A DNA stretch of 64,000 nucleotides, from contig NZ_CP067127.1 in assembly GCF_028553725.1 (NCBI RefSeq), positions 62,001 through 126,000 on the forward strand. The letters are read 5' to 3'. The DNA is from Paracoccus alcaliphilus. GTDB taxonomy: Bacteria > Pseudomonadota > Alphaproteobacteria > Rhodobacterales > Rhodobacteraceae. The notes under the pieces are model-generated. The model made no database searches and had not been told where the DNA came from. It saw only the letters and a list, made by a program, of their open reading frames with translations. Each line of letters starts with the position of its first letter. Position 1 is the first letter of the stretch. The position numbers were made by a program, and so were the translations under genes. Shown here piece by piece: positions 8,100 through 17,010 of the stretch.

Positions 8100-9119
8100 A
8101 TGATGAAACGGTACCTGCGCCCCTTTGCGGCCCTTGTGGCCAGCACTGGAATTGTCGCCATATCCAGCCTTGCGGCCCATGCCGAAGAAGGCAGGCTTCG
8201 CATCGCCGAACAGTTCGGGGTTGTCTATCTGCTGCTGAACGTGGCCAAGGAACAGCAGCTGATCGAAAAGCACGGGCAAGAGGCCGGGATCGACATCGAT
8301 GTCGAGTTCCTGCAACTGTCCGGCGGTGCGGCGGTGAACGACGCGCTTCTGTCGGGCAGTATCGATGTGGCGGGCGCGGGTGTCGGGCCGATGTTCACCA
8401 TCTGGGACCGGACCAAAGGCGGGCAGAACGTCAGGGCGGTGGCCTCGCTGGGGAACTTTCCGAACTATCTGGTCTCGAACCGGCCCGAGGTTCAGACCAT
8501 CGCCGATCTGACCGATCAGGACCGTATCGCGCTGCCTGCGGTCGGGGTTTCGGTGCAGGCGCGGATCCTGCAAATGGCCGCCGCGAAGGAATGGGGGGAC
8601 GGGGAATTCGCCCGGCTTGACGAAATCTCGGTCGCGCTGCCCCATCCCGAGGCGGCGGCGGCGATCATTTCGGGCGGAACCGAGATCACCGCGCATTTCG
8701 CGAACCCGCCCTTTCAGGAGCAGGAACTGGCGGACAACCCCGATGCCCATGTGATCCTGAACTCTTATGACGTGCTGGGCGGGCCATCCACCTCGACCCT
8801 GCTTTACGCGACCGAGGGTTTTTACGAGGACAGCCCCAAGACCTATCAGGCCTTGCTGGCGGCGCTGGAAGAGGCGGCGGAATTCGTGACCGCCAACCCC
8901 GAAGAGGCCGCCGACATCTATCTGAAGGTCAGCGGTGCGCGGACCGACCGCGATCTGCTGCTGGATGTGATTACCAGCGACGAGGTGTCCTTCAAGATCC
9001 AGCCCGAGAACACGCTTGGCCTTGGCCAGTTCCTGCACAAGGTCGGCGCGATCCGCACGGAACCGGCACAGCTGTCGGATTACTTCTTCGACGATCCCCG
9101 CATCGCGACCGGAAGCTGA
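8100..9119 (+). CDS. ABC transporter periplasmic substrate-binding protein, SsuA/TauA type
   Basis: 339 residues with a signal peptide (basic start, hydrophobic stretch, cleavage likely after SSLAAHA). The mature part has the sulfonate/nitrate/taurine-binding (NMT1-like) fold, with GGAAVNDALLSGSIDVAGAG as the typical early motif. It should capture an organosulfur compound in the periplasm and deliver it to the permease and ATPase encoded next. GAGGAG lies just upstream; ATG at 8103 is an equally possible start. The adjacent FMN-dependent monooxygenase favours a sulfonate-like ligand, but nitrile, thiamine-precursor or aromatic ligands also occur in this family, so the ligand is inferred. Confidence 0.8.
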   Translation: MMKRYLRPFAALVASTGIVAISSLAAHAEEGRLRIAEQFGVVYLLLNVAKEQQLIEKHGQEAGIDIDVEFLQLSGGAAVNDALLSGSIDVAGAGVGPMFTIWDRTKGGQNVRAVASLGNFPNYLVSNRPEVQTIADLTDQDRIALPAVGVSVQARILQMAAAKEWGDGEFARLDEISVALPHPEAAAAIISGGTEITAHFANPPFQEQELADNPDAHVILNSYDVLGGPSTSTLLYATEGFYEDSPKTYQALLAALEEAAEFVTANPEEAADIYLKVSGARTDRDLLLDVITSDEVSFKIQPENTLGLGQFLHKVGAIRTEPAQLSDYFFDDPRIATGS

Positions 9120-9127
9120 GGCGTCTC

Positions 9128-9949
9128 ATGGTGATCATGTCCGGCCTGAACGCATATGGCGCGACCGCCGCCTTGCCCGATCCGCTGTTGCAGATCGACG
9201 GTGTGACGCTGGAATATACGACGCGCGACCGGGTGGTGCGGGCCACGCATCGGATCGATCTGGACGTGTATCAGGGGGATCGCTTCGTGCTGCTGGGCCC
9301 CTCGGGCTGCGGCAAGTCCACGCTGCTGAAATCCATCGCCGGGTTCATCCGGCCCATCGAAGGGCAGATCCGGCTGAACGGGCAGGTGATCGACCGCCCC
9401 GGCGCCGACCGGATCGTGGTGTTTCAGGAATTCGACCAGTTGCCGCCGTGGAAAACGGTGCTGGGCAACGTGATGTTCCCGCTGATCGCCACCCGTCATC
9501 TGCCCAAGGCAGAGGCGCGAGAGCGGGCGCGGGACTGCATCGCCAAGGTCGGTCTGACGGGGTTCGAGGACAGCTTTCCCCATCAACTGTCGGGCGGCAT
9601 GAAACAGCGGGTGGCCATCGCCCGCGCCTTGGCGATGAAGCCGCGCGTGCTGCTGATGGACGAACCCTTCGCGGCGCTGGACGCGCTGACCCGCCGCAAG
9701 ATGCAAGAGGAACTGCTGCAATTGTGGGACGAGGTGCGATTTACGCTGATCTTCGTGACCCATTCCATCGAAGAGGCGCTGGTCGTCGGCAACCGGGTGG
9801 CGCTGCTGTCGCCCCGGCCCGGGCGGGTGCGGGCGGAAATCAACTGCCATGACTGGGATCTGCACAGCCTTGGCGGCAAGGATTTCCAGACGGCCGCCAA
9901 CCGCATCCACGACATGCTGTTCGCCGATCCGCAAGAGGCCGCGACATGA
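9128..9949 (+). CDS. ABC transporter ATPase, SsuB/TauB type
   Basis: 273 residues. Walker A GPSGCGKST (~residue 59), Q-loop in VVFQEFDQLPPWKT, signature LSGGMKQRVAIARAL, Walker B VLLMDEPFAALD and switch FVTHSIEEAL are all present and intact. FQEFDQLPPW is typical of the nitrate/sulfonate/taurine subfamily. It energises import together with the permease, whose start codon overlaps this stop as ATGA. ATG at 9137 is a possible alternative start. Confidence 0.85.
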   Translation: MVIMSGLNAYGATAALPDPLLQIDGVTLEYTTRDRVVRATHRIDLDVYQGDRFVLLGPSGCGKSTLLKSIAGFIRPIEGQIRLNGQVIDRPGADRIVVFQEFDQLPPWKTVLGNVMFPLIATRHLPKAEARERARDCIAKVGLTGFEDSFPHQLSGGMKQRVAIARALAMKPRVLLMDEPFAALDALTRRKMQEELLQLWDEVRFTLIFVTHSIEEALVVGNRVALLSPRPGRVRAEINCHDWDLHSLGGKDFQTAANRIHDMLFADPQEAAT

Positions 9950-10815
9950 CCGCCCTGACCCCGCCGATCCGCCCCGAATATGAACGTCACCTGCCGCAAT
10001 TCGCGGAAAGCCCGGTTGAACGCGACATCCCGCTGACCACCCGGCTGTGGGGGCAGGACTGGCTGCGCAAGCTGGTCATCATCGCCGCCATCGCCGCGAT
10101 CTGGGAAGCCGCCGCCCGCTGGCAGGGCAACCCGCTGTTGCTGCCGACCTTCACCGCCACCGCCCGCGTGTTCATCGACGGTGTCGGCAGCGGTGTGCTG
10201 CTGGAACGCGCGGCGATCTCGATCTCGGTGCTGCTCAAGGGCTATCTGGCCGGGATCGTGCTGGCCTTTCTGCTGACGACGCTGGCCGTGTCCACGCGCA
10301 TCGGGCGCGACCTACTGTCCACGCTGACCTCGATGTTCAACCCGCTGCCGGCCATCGCGCTGCTGCCATTGGCGTTGCTGTGGTTCGGGCTGGGGCAGGC
10401 CAGCCTGATCTTCGTGCTGATTCATTCGGTGCTGTGGCCGATGGCGCTGAACATCTTTTCGGGCTTTCAGGGCGTGCCGGAAACGCTGCGCATGGCGGGG
10501 CGCAACTATGGCCTGACCGGCTGGCGCTTCGTCGCCCAGATCCTTGTGCCCGCGGCGCTGCCCTCGATCGTGTCGGGGCTGAAGATCGGCTGGGCCTTTG
10601 CCTGGCGCACGCTGATCGCGGCGGAACTGGTGTTCGGTGCGTCCTCGGGGCGCGGCGGGCTGGGCTGGTACATCTTTCAAAGCCGGAACGAGCTTTATAC
10701 CGATCAGGTCTTTGCCGGTCTGGCCATGGTCATCATCATCGGCCTGCTGGTGGAAAACGTCGTCTTTGCCACGCTGGAGCGCGCGACGATCCACCGCTGG
10801 GGCCAGCAACGTTAA
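9946..10815 (+). CDS. ABC transporter inner-membrane permease, SsuC/TauC type
   Basis: 289 residues with about six hydrophobic segments and the EAA-loop region (GVPETLRMAGRNYGLTGWRFVAQILVPAALPSI) that contacts the ATPase. It forms the channel of the SsuABC-like importer. It overlaps the ATPase gene by four bases and is followed after a short gap by the LLM monooxygenase, giving a four-gene plus-strand operon. Confidence 0.85.
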   Translation: MTALTPPIRPEYERHLPQFAESPVERDIPLTTRLWGQDWLRKLVIIAAIAAIWEAAARWQGNPLLLPTFTATARVFIDGVGSGVLLERAAISISVLLKGYLAGIVLAFLLTTLAVSTRIGRDLLSTLTSMFNPLPAIALLPLALLWFGLGQASLIFVLIHSVLWPMALNIFSGFQGVPETLRMAGRNYGLTGWRFVAQILVPAALPSIVSGLKIGWAFAWRTLIAAELVFGASSGRGGLGWYIFQSRNELYTDQVFAGLAMVIIIGLLVENVVFATLERATIHRWGQQR

Positions 10816-10836
10816 CCCCGGATGAGTAAGGACCCC

Positions 10837-11922
10837 ATGACGCAGAACCCCGAATTCCTGTGGTATATCCCCAATCAGGCCGTCGCGGGCCATCGCGGCG
10901 ACGATGCGGTCGCCGATCACAACAGCCTTGCCACCCTGACCGCGCAGGCCCGCGCGATCGAGGCGAATGGCTGGGCCGGTGCGCTGATCGGCACCGGCTG
11001 GGGGCGCCCCGACACCTTCACGCTGGCCACGGCGCTGACCGCCGGGACGACCGGTTTCAATCCGCTGATCGCCATCCGTCCCGGCTATTGGCAGCCCGCC
11101 CAGTTCGCCAGTGCGGCGGCCACGCTGGATCATCTGTCCGGCGGGCGGGTGCGGATCAATATCGTCTCGGGCAAGGATGACTTCGAGGCCTATGGCGACC
11201 GCGAAGGCGATCAGGCGCAGCGTTACGGCCGCACCAAAGAGTTCATGCGCCTTGTCCGCCGCCTGTGGACCGAAACCGGGGTGAGCTTTGCGGGCGAACA
11301 TTACCGCGTCAGCAACTCCACCGCTGAACCGCGTTTGACCCCCAATGACGACCGCCTGCATCCGCCGCTCTATTTCGGCGGGGCCTCGCCCGCAGCCGAG
11401 GCTGTCGCTGCGACCGAGGCCGATGTGCAGTTGTTCTGGGGAGAGCCGCGCGCCGACATTGCCGAACGCATTGCCCGGCTGAGGGCGTTGTCGCGCGATC
11501 TGGACCGCGATCTGCCGCCGCTGGAATTTGGGCTGCGCATCACGACGCTGATCCGCGATACTTCGGAACAGGCATGGCGTGACGCCGAGGCCAAGGTGGC
11601 GCAGATGGCCCGGATCGAGGGCGCGGGCTGGCACGACCACCGCCGGATCGTGGCGCAGGGCCAGCAGCGCCTGCTGGATTTGCAGGACCGGGGCGAGGTT
11701 CTGGACGAGAACCTTTACACCACGCCCGGCAAGTTCGGTGCGGGCGGCGCCGCGACCACCTGGCTGGTCGGATCGGCCGAAGAGGTCGCGGGCTCGCTGC
11801 GGAAATACGCGGATCTGGGCATCAGCAGGTTCATCCTGTCCGATACCCCCTATCTGCAAGAGATCGAACGTCAGGGCCGCAGCCTGCTGCCCTTGCTACG
11901 CAGGCAGGCGGTTCCTGCGTGA
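10837..11922 (+). CDS. LLM-class FMNH2-dependent monooxygenase, alkanesulfonate monooxygenase (SsuD)-like
   Basis: 361 residues with the bacterial luciferase-like TIM-barrel pattern. PLIAIRPGYWQPAQFASAAATLDHLSGGRVRINIVSG is characteristic of SsuD-type enzymes, which use reduced FMN and O2 to split C-S bonds and release sulfite. RYGRTKEF and the late GSAEEVAGSL also fit. AAGGA at 10828-10832 supports the start at 10837; the in-frame ATG at 10822 has no site. No flavin reductase gene is visible nearby, so FMNH2 must come from elsewhere. Some relatives act on other organosulfur compounds (dimethyl sulfone, S-alkyl cysteines). Confidence 0.78.
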   Translation: MTQNPEFLWYIPNQAVAGHRGDDAVADHNSLATLTAQARAIEANGWAGALIGTGWGRPDTFTLATALTAGTTGFNPLIAIRPGYWQPAQFASAAATLDHLSGGRVRINIVSGKDDFEAYGDREGDQAQRYGRTKEFMRLVRRLWTETGVSFAGEHYRVSNSTAEPRLTPNDDRLHPPLYFGGASPAAEAVAATEADVQLFWGEPRADIAERIARLRALSRDLDRDLPPLEFGLRITTLIRDTSEQAWRDAEAKVAQMARIEGAGWHDHRRIVAQGQQRLLDLQDRGEVLDENLYTTPGKFGAGGAATTWLVGSAEEVAGSLRKYADLGISRFILSDTPYLQEIERQGRSLLPLLRRQAVPA

Positions 11923-11930
11923 CCGCCGCC

Positions 11931-11958
11931 ACGCCGCGCCCGGGTGGGGTCGCGGCGT
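11931..11958. terminator. Hairpin between convergent genes, possible bidirectional terminator
   Basis: An 8-bp perfect inverted repeat (ACGCCGCG / CGCGGCGT) with a 12-base loop lies between the convergent LLM monooxygenase and the FMO gene. There is no T-run on either side, so it is at best a weak intrinsic terminator or an RNA 3'-end stabiliser. Confidence 0.4.
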
Positions 11959-11970
11959 AACGCAAGGGCG

Positions 11971-13770
11971 TCATTTCAGGTGATGCGGCGGCTCAAGGCC
12001 CCAGACGGGGGTGTCGATGCCCGCATGCCGCGCCTTCAGTTGCAGCGCGAGATAGCGCGAGTAATGCCGCGACTGGTGCAGGTTGCCGCCGTGGAACCAC
12101 AGCCCCGGCTGCATCGTGGGTTTCCACATATTGCGCTGCTCGCCTTCCCACGGGCCGGGATCCTTGGTGGTGTCCGAACCAAGCCCCCAGCATTTCCCGA
12201 CCTTGTCCGCGACCTCTTGCGAGATCAGATCCGCCGCCCAGCCATTCATCGAGCCATACCCCGTGGCATAGACCACCAGATCGGCAGGCAGTTCGGTCCC
12301 GTCGTCCAGCACCACGGCAGTCTCGCTCAGATGACTGATGCCCTTGCCCGATTGCAGCTTGATCGAGCCGTCGATGACCAGATCGCAGGCACCCACATCG
12401 ATGTAGTAACCCGAGCCGCGCCGCAGGTATTTCATGAACAGCCCGGATTCGTCATCGCCGAAATCCAGCATGAAGCCCGCCTTTTCCAGCGCGGCATAGA
12501 AATCGGCATCGCGGCGCTTGATCTCGTCATATTGCGGGACGTGGAAATCGGCCATGATCCGGTAAGGGACCGAGGCGAAGATCATGTCGGCCTTGTCATG
12601 GGTGATGCCGTTGGCCACCGCCTGTTCGGAATAAAGCCCGCCCAGACAGACCTCCATCAGGCTGTCGGACTTGACGATATGGGTCGAGGACCGCTGCACC
12701 ATGGTGACATCCGCGCCATGTTCCCAAAGCGCCGCACAGATGTCATGGGCCGAGTTGTTGGCGCCGATCACCACGACCTTCTTGCCGCCATAGGCATCGG
12801 GGCCAGGATGCTGGCTGGAATGCTGCTGTTCGCCCCTGAACAGGTCCTGACCGGGGATCACCGGCACATTCGCCTTGCCCGACATGCCGGTGGCCAGCAC
12901 AAGCTGTTTCGGGCGCAGCGTGACCTGCTGGCCGTTGCGATCGACGACGACAGTCCATTCGCCCCTGGCCTCGTCATATTGCGCGGATTTCGCGGTGGTC
13001 GAGGACCAGTAGTTCAGCTCCATCACCTTTGTATACATTTCCAGCCAGTCGCCGACCTTGTCCTTGGGCGCAAAGACCGGCCAGTTGTCGGGAAAGGGGA
13101 TATAGGGCAGGTGGTCGTACCAGACCGGATCATGCAGGCACAGCGACTTGTAGCGTTTGCGCCACTGGTCGCCGGGGCGCTCGTGCCGGTCCACGATGAT
13201 CGTCGGCACGCCCAGTTGCCGCAGCCGGGCGCCAAGGGCGATGCCGCCCTGACCGCCGCCGATCACCAGCACATAGGGCTGATCCTCATAGCCAAGGCGG
13301 CGGGCTTCGTCCTCGCGCTTTTCCTTCCACGTCTTGCGGTTCGGATCGTGGCCGTGTTCGGCACCCATGGGCCGGCGCAGCTTGCGGGGCTCTTCATGGC
13401 CCCTGAGTTCATGCAAGGTGGTCAGCAGCGTCCAGATCCTGCCATCCTTCATGCGGATATAGCCGACGCCGCGTCCGGTCGCGGTTTCCAGCGTCAGCCA
13501 GCCATCGGTCACGCCATCGGCTTCGGTGACGGCCTCGGCGGGGTCCAGCGCCAGCGCCGTGGGGGCGATCTGCGGCAGTTGCGCGGCGGCCATGGCGCGG
13601 ATCTGGTCCTTGCCCTCGCAGGTTTTCAGGTTCCAGGTAAAGGCCGCCAGATCGCGCCAGAAGCCGTTTTCCACGAACAGCGCGGCGACGGCATCGGCGT
13701 CCTGCGCGACCAGCGCGCGTTCCAGATCGGCGACCAGCGCGGTCAGTTGCGGATGGGTCGTGTCAAGCAT
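11971..13770 (-). CDS. Flavin-containing monooxygenase with N-terminal SnoaL-like domain
   Basis: 599 residues. The first ~130 residues resemble an NTF2/SnoaL cone domain (ALVAQDADAVAALFVENGFWRDL). From ~165 there is an FAD Rossmann site (VLVIGGGQGGIALGARL), then the conserved W-R-YKSLCLHDP segment, and a second dinucleotide site (VVVIGANNSAHDICAAL) for NADPH near 345. The late VVYATGY is the family's ATG motif. Such enzymes oxygenate ketones (Baeyer-Villiger) or heteroatoms. GGAGG lies before the start. It is followed upstream on the same strand by a butanediol-type dehydrogenase under an AcoR-like activator. An alcohol to ketone to ester route is a reasonable guess but unproven. Confidence 0.78.
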   Translation of the reverse strand: MLDTTHPQLTALVADLERALVAQDADAVAALFVENGFWRDLAAFTWNLKTCEGKDQIRAMAAAQLPQIAPTALALDPAEAVTEADGVTDGWLTLETATGRGVGYIRMKDGRIWTLLTTLHELRGHEEPRKLRRPMGAEHGHDPNRKTWKEKREDEARRLGYEDQPYVLVIGGGQGGIALGARLRQLGVPTIIVDRHERPGDQWRKRYKSLCLHDPVWYDHLPYIPFPDNWPVFAPKDKVGDWLEMYTKVMELNYWSSTTAKSAQYDEARGEWTVVVDRNGQQVTLRPKQLVLATGMSGKANVPVIPGQDLFRGEQQHSSQHPGPDAYGGKKVVVIGANNSAHDICAALWEHGADVTMVQRSSTHIVKSDSLMEVCLGGLYSEQAVANGITHDKADMIFASVPYRIMADFHVPQYDEIKRRDADFYAALEKAGFMLDFGDDESGLFMKYLRRGSGYYIDVGACDLVIDGSIKLQSGKGISHLSETAVVLDDGTELPADLVVYATGYGSMNGWAADLISQEVADKVGKCWGLGSDTTKDPGPWEGEQRNMWKPTMQPGLWFHGGNLHQSRHYSRYLALQLKARHAGIDTPVWGLEPPHHLK

Positions 13771-13824
13771 GGTATCCTCCCGTTGCTTGGAAAAGGGCCG
13801 CCCCTCCCAAGGCGGCGCATGTGG

Positions 13825-14895
13825 TCAGGTCAGATCGATCAGGATCTTCAGATGCGTTCCGGCCGGATCCAGCAGGGCGTCGAAACCCTTGGTCACGGCC
13901 TCGTCCAGCCGGATCCTTGCGGTCACGACCTTGCTGGCCGGAATGGCGCCCGAGGCGATCAGGTCGACCACCCGCGGCCACAGATGGGTCGGATAGGCCC
14001 ATGATCCGCGCAGATCGACATCCTTGAACGTCACGTTGAACCAGTCCAATCCGCTGTTGCCCGGATGCAGCCCGACCTGCACGATGACGCCCTGCTTGCG
14101 CACCGCGTCGAGACAGCTTGCCAGCGCCTTTTCATTGCCGACGCATTCCAGCGCCACATCGCAGCCGACGCCGCCTTCGGTCGCCGCGCGGATGCGGGCA
14201 CCAATATCGTCGCGTTCCGGGTTCAGGATGACGACTCCGGGCAGAATCTGCCGCGCGATCTCCAGCCGGGTATCGTTCAGGTCCGACACGAACAGCGTCG
14301 TCGCGCCAAAGGCCCTTGCCGCCAGCAGGGTCAGTATGCCGATGGGCCCCGCGCCGGTGACCAGCACGCTGTTGCCCGCCGCAACCCCGCCCCGGTCGCA
14401 GGCATAGACGGCGACGGCGGTCGGCTCGACCAGCGCGGCCTCTTCATCGCTCAGCGCGTCGGGGATCCTGACCACGTTGTAATCGTTCAGAAGCGCGGCC
14501 TCGGCCATGCCGCCGGACAGCCAGCTTAACCCCGCAAGCGCCAGATCGGGGCTGAGATGGAACAGCCCGCGATCTGCAAAGTAATCACCCGAACGCGGCA
14601 TGATCAGCGGCTGGACCGACACCCGGTCGCCGGGCGCGACATGAGCCACGCCATCGCCCACCGCGGTCACGACGCCGCCGAATTCATGGCCCAGCACCTG
14701 CGGGCCGTGGGCGCCGGTAAAAGGATGCGGCACTTTTGGAATGAAGATCGGGCCATAGGAATATTCGTGCAGATCGGTGCCGCAAATGCCTACGAAACGG
14801 TTGCGAATCGCGACCTGCCCCGGACCCGGCGCGGGCAGGGCTTCGATGTCCTCGATGCGCAGATCCTTGGCCGCGTGAAAGCGAAGCGCCTTCAT
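13825..14895 (-). CDS. 2,3-butanediol dehydrogenase-like medium-chain dehydrogenase
   Basis: 356 residues. The catalytic zinc ligands are in place (GICGTDLHEY and GHEFGG) and the cofactor site GAGPIGILTLLAA is intact. The overall pattern, including QVLGHEFGGVV and the late DLRGSWAYP, is closest to (R,R)-butanediol/acetoin dehydrogenases. The lobe that normally carries four cysteines for a structural zinc reads IMPRSGDYFADRGLFHLSPD with none, so that metal site has been lost. GGAGGAG precedes the start. It is the first gene of a minus-strand pair with the FMO and is divergent from the AcoR-like regulator, which fits control by an acetoin- or ketone-like inducer. Confidence 0.72.
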   Translation of the reverse strand: MKALRFHAAKDLRIEDIEALPAPGPGQVAIRNRFVGICGTDLHEYSYGPIFIPKVPHPFTGAHGPQVLGHEFGGVVTAVGDGVAHVAPGDRVSVQPLIMPRSGDYFADRGLFHLSPDLALAGLSWLSGGMAEAALLNDYNVVRIPDALSDEEAALVEPTAVAVYACDRGGVAAGNSVLVTGAGPIGILTLLAARAFGATTLFVSDLNDTRLEIARQILPGVVILNPERDDIGARIRAATEGGVGCDVALECVGNEKALASCLDAVRKQGVIVQVGLHPGNSGLDWFNVTFKDVDLRGSWAYPTHLWPRVVDLIASGAIPASKVVTARIRLDEAVTKGFDALLDPAGTHLKILIDLT

Positions 14896-15016
14896 GTGTT
14901 CTCCTCCCCGGTTGATCTGTCTTACGCTAGGACCGGAGCATCCATCGCCAAACGGAATTTTCCCGGTTCAATCTTTTCAACGGGTTGGATGGTCGGACTG
15001 TGGCACGACCTGTTGC

Positions 15017-15042
15017 ACCTGTGGCATTGTGGCGCCACAGGT
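15017..15042. promoter_or_regulatory. Perfect 9-bp inverted repeat between divergent dehydrogenase and AcoR-like genes
   Basis: ACCTGTGGC at 15017-15025 and GCCACAGGT at 15034-15042 are exact reverse complements with an 8-base spacer. The TGTGGC core is repeated once more inside the spacer. The site sits between the dehydrogenase start (14895) and the regulator start (15126), a natural place for an upstream activating site of the AcoR-like protein. Binding is inferred from position and symmetry. Confidence 0.55.
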
Positions 15043-15125
15043 GGCGCGACCAAAGCGCCATTCCCAGCGACCCCGCCCTGCTGCTAGGCTTGGCTCAGCC
15101 GCCGTGTCTGCGAGGGGAGGGGACG

Positions 15126-16988
15126 ATGGACACCGACCTGCACCACATCCGCGAGATCGAGGCCGTCTCGCAAGGGGCGCCCGCCACCCGCGATCCGGTT
15201 GTGGTGCAAAGCTGGCTGCGCTGTCTGGAAAAGCACCGGCTGGATCCGGCGGCGCGGGCCGAGGCCTATATCCTGCCCGATTCCGAACTGCGCCTGCATC
15301 GCCAGCGCAGCGAAGAGCTGATCTCGATCGCGCGTTCGGGGATCGAAAACCTGTATGCGCTGGTGGCCGGTCAGAACTATGTCCTGCTGCTGGCCGACCG
15401 CAGCGGGGTCACGGTCGAATATCTGGGCGACGATGCGCAGAAATCGGCGCTGCGGCGTTCGGGGCTGTATATGGGCGCGGAATGGTCCGAGGCGCGGGCA
15501 GGGACCTGCGCACTTGGCGCCTGCATCGAGTCGGGAGAGCCGCTGATCATCCATCAGGACGACCATTTCGACGCGACCCATGGCGGGCTGTCCTGCACCG
15601 CCGCGCCGATCTATGATTCCGGCGGGCGGCTGTCGGCGGTTCTGGATATCTCGCTGCTGTCCTCGCCCCGGCCCAAGGCCAGCCAAAGCCTTGCGCTGAA
15701 CCTTGTCCGCCAGTCCGCGCGGCGCATCGAGATGGCGAACCTGATGGCCGAGGCCCGCCGCGAATGGGTGCTGCGCCTGTCGGGCAGCCCCGATTTTCTG
15801 GACGTGGACCCCGAGGCCGCGATCTCGCTGGATGGCGCGGGGCGGGTGATCGGCATGACCCATGCCGCCGCGCGGCTGATGGCGCGGGCGGGCGGCGTGG
15901 ACTGGCGCGCGCCGGACCAGCTGATCGGGCGGATGGTGTCGGATTTTCTGGATGTGCGGCTGGACCGGCTGGACGAGCTGACCCGGCTGCGCCCCGCCGC
16001 CGACCGCTTTATCGAGACGCGGGACGGCCACCGCCTGTTCGCCCATGCCATAGAGCCGCGCCGCATTTCCACCCGCAGGGCGCCGTTCCCGGCCCCCGCG
16101 ACGGTCGAGGTTCCCGCGGTCTTGCGCGAACTGGCGGGCGACGATCCGGCGATGGCGCAGATCCTGCGCCGCGCCGCCGCCCTTGCAACCCGCCCCCTGC
16201 CGCTGCTGATCGAGGGCGAGACCGGCGCGGGCAAGCTGACCCTTGCGCGCGCCATTCATGGGGTGGCAGGGGGCGGCGCTGTTACCGTGCTGCGCTGTGC
16301 CGGACTGTCGGATGCCGACGAGGCGCTGGTCTTTGGCCGCATCGACGGGCGGCGTCACGAACCCGGCCTGCTGGATCAGGCCGGGCGCGGCACGCTGGTG
16401 CTGGACAAGGTGGGAGAGTTGCCGCTGCGTCTTCAGGCCCGGCTTTTGCAACTGGCATCCGAAGGCAGCTATCTGCCCGTGGGCGGGCTGCGGCCGCTGT
16501 CACCCGGCTTGCGGCTGATCGCCACCGCGCAGGGCGATCTGGCCCGGGCGGTCGAGGAAGGGCGCTTTCGCCGCGATCTTTACCACAACCTTGCCGGGGC
16601 GGTGCTGCCTCTGCCGCCTTTGCGCGAACGGCGCGATCTGTTCTGGTTGCTGGACCGGCTGCTGGCGCGTGCCTTCGGTCAGCCGGTCCTGATGGCGCCC
16701 GAGGTTCCCGCGCGGCTGGCCGCCCATCACTGGCCGGGAAATCTGCGCGAACTGGCGCGGCTGGCCGAGACGCTGGCCGCGATCCTGCCGCATCCGCGGC
16801 TGGAGTTGTCGGACCTGCCCGAGCAGATGGCCCGGCTGCCCGATACCGCCAGCGGCGGCGCATCGCTGCTGGCGCAGGTCCTGCGCGAGACCGGCGGCAA
16901 TGTCTCGGAATGCGCGCGCCGTTTGGGCGTTGACCGTTCGACCATCCATCGGCGGATGCGGCGGTTGGGCATCGCCCGGCGGCATTGA
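15126..16988 (+). CDS. AcoR-like transcriptional activator with degenerate AAA+ domain
   Basis: 620 residues from the ATG after GAGGGGAGG; the upstream in-frame ATG at 14985 would run through the operator and is rejected. The N-terminal half has the AcoR sensor layout with a GAF region (AEWSEARAGTCALGACIESG, FDATHGGLSCTAAPIYD). The AAA+ part has Walker A GETGAGK, but the Walker B reads GTLVLDKVGEL with Lys where Glu is usual. The GAFTGA loop that contacts sigma-54 is missing and the region around it is shortened. The Fis-type helix-turn-helix at the end is intact (GGNVSECARRLGVDRSTIHRR). It probably controls the divergent dehydrogenase/FMO pair, but perhaps not as a classical sigma-54 activator. 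Confidence 0.8.
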   Translation: MDTDLHHIREIEAVSQGAPATRDPVVVQSWLRCLEKHRLDPAARAEAYILPDSELRLHRQRSEELISIARSGIENLYALVAGQNYVLLLADRSGVTVEYLGDDAQKSALRRSGLYMGAEWSEARAGTCALGACIESGEPLIIHQDDHFDATHGGLSCTAAPIYDSGGRLSAVLDISLLSSPRPKASQSLALNLVRQSARRIEMANLMAEARREWVLRLSGSPDFLDVDPEAAISLDGAGRVIGMTHAAARLMARAGGVDWRAPDQLIGRMVSDFLDVRLDRLDELTRLRPAADRFIETRDGHRLFAHAIEPRRISTRRAPFPAPATVEVPAVLRELAGDDPAMAQILRRAAALATRPLPLLIEGETGAGKLTLARAIHGVAGGGAVTVLRCAGLSDADEALVFGRIDGRRHEPGLLDQAGRGTLVLDKVGELPLRLQARLLQLASEGSYLPVGGLRPLSPGLRLIATAQGDLARAVEEGRFRRDLYHNLAGAVLPLPPLRERRDLFWLLDRLLARAFGQPVLMAPEVPARLAAHHWPGNLRELARLAETLAAILPHPRLELSDLPEQMARLPDTASGGASLLAQVLRETGGNVSECARRLGVDRSTIHRRMRRLGIARRH

Positions 16989-17010
16989 CGCCGCCGCTTG
17001 CCCACCCGGA

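Noticed and set aside
15001..15018. Possible sigma-54 (-24/-12) promoter in front of the AcoR-like gene
   Set aside because: The spacing between the GG and GC elements is 11 bases; functional sites almost always have 10. It is mentioned only as context for the inverted repeat.
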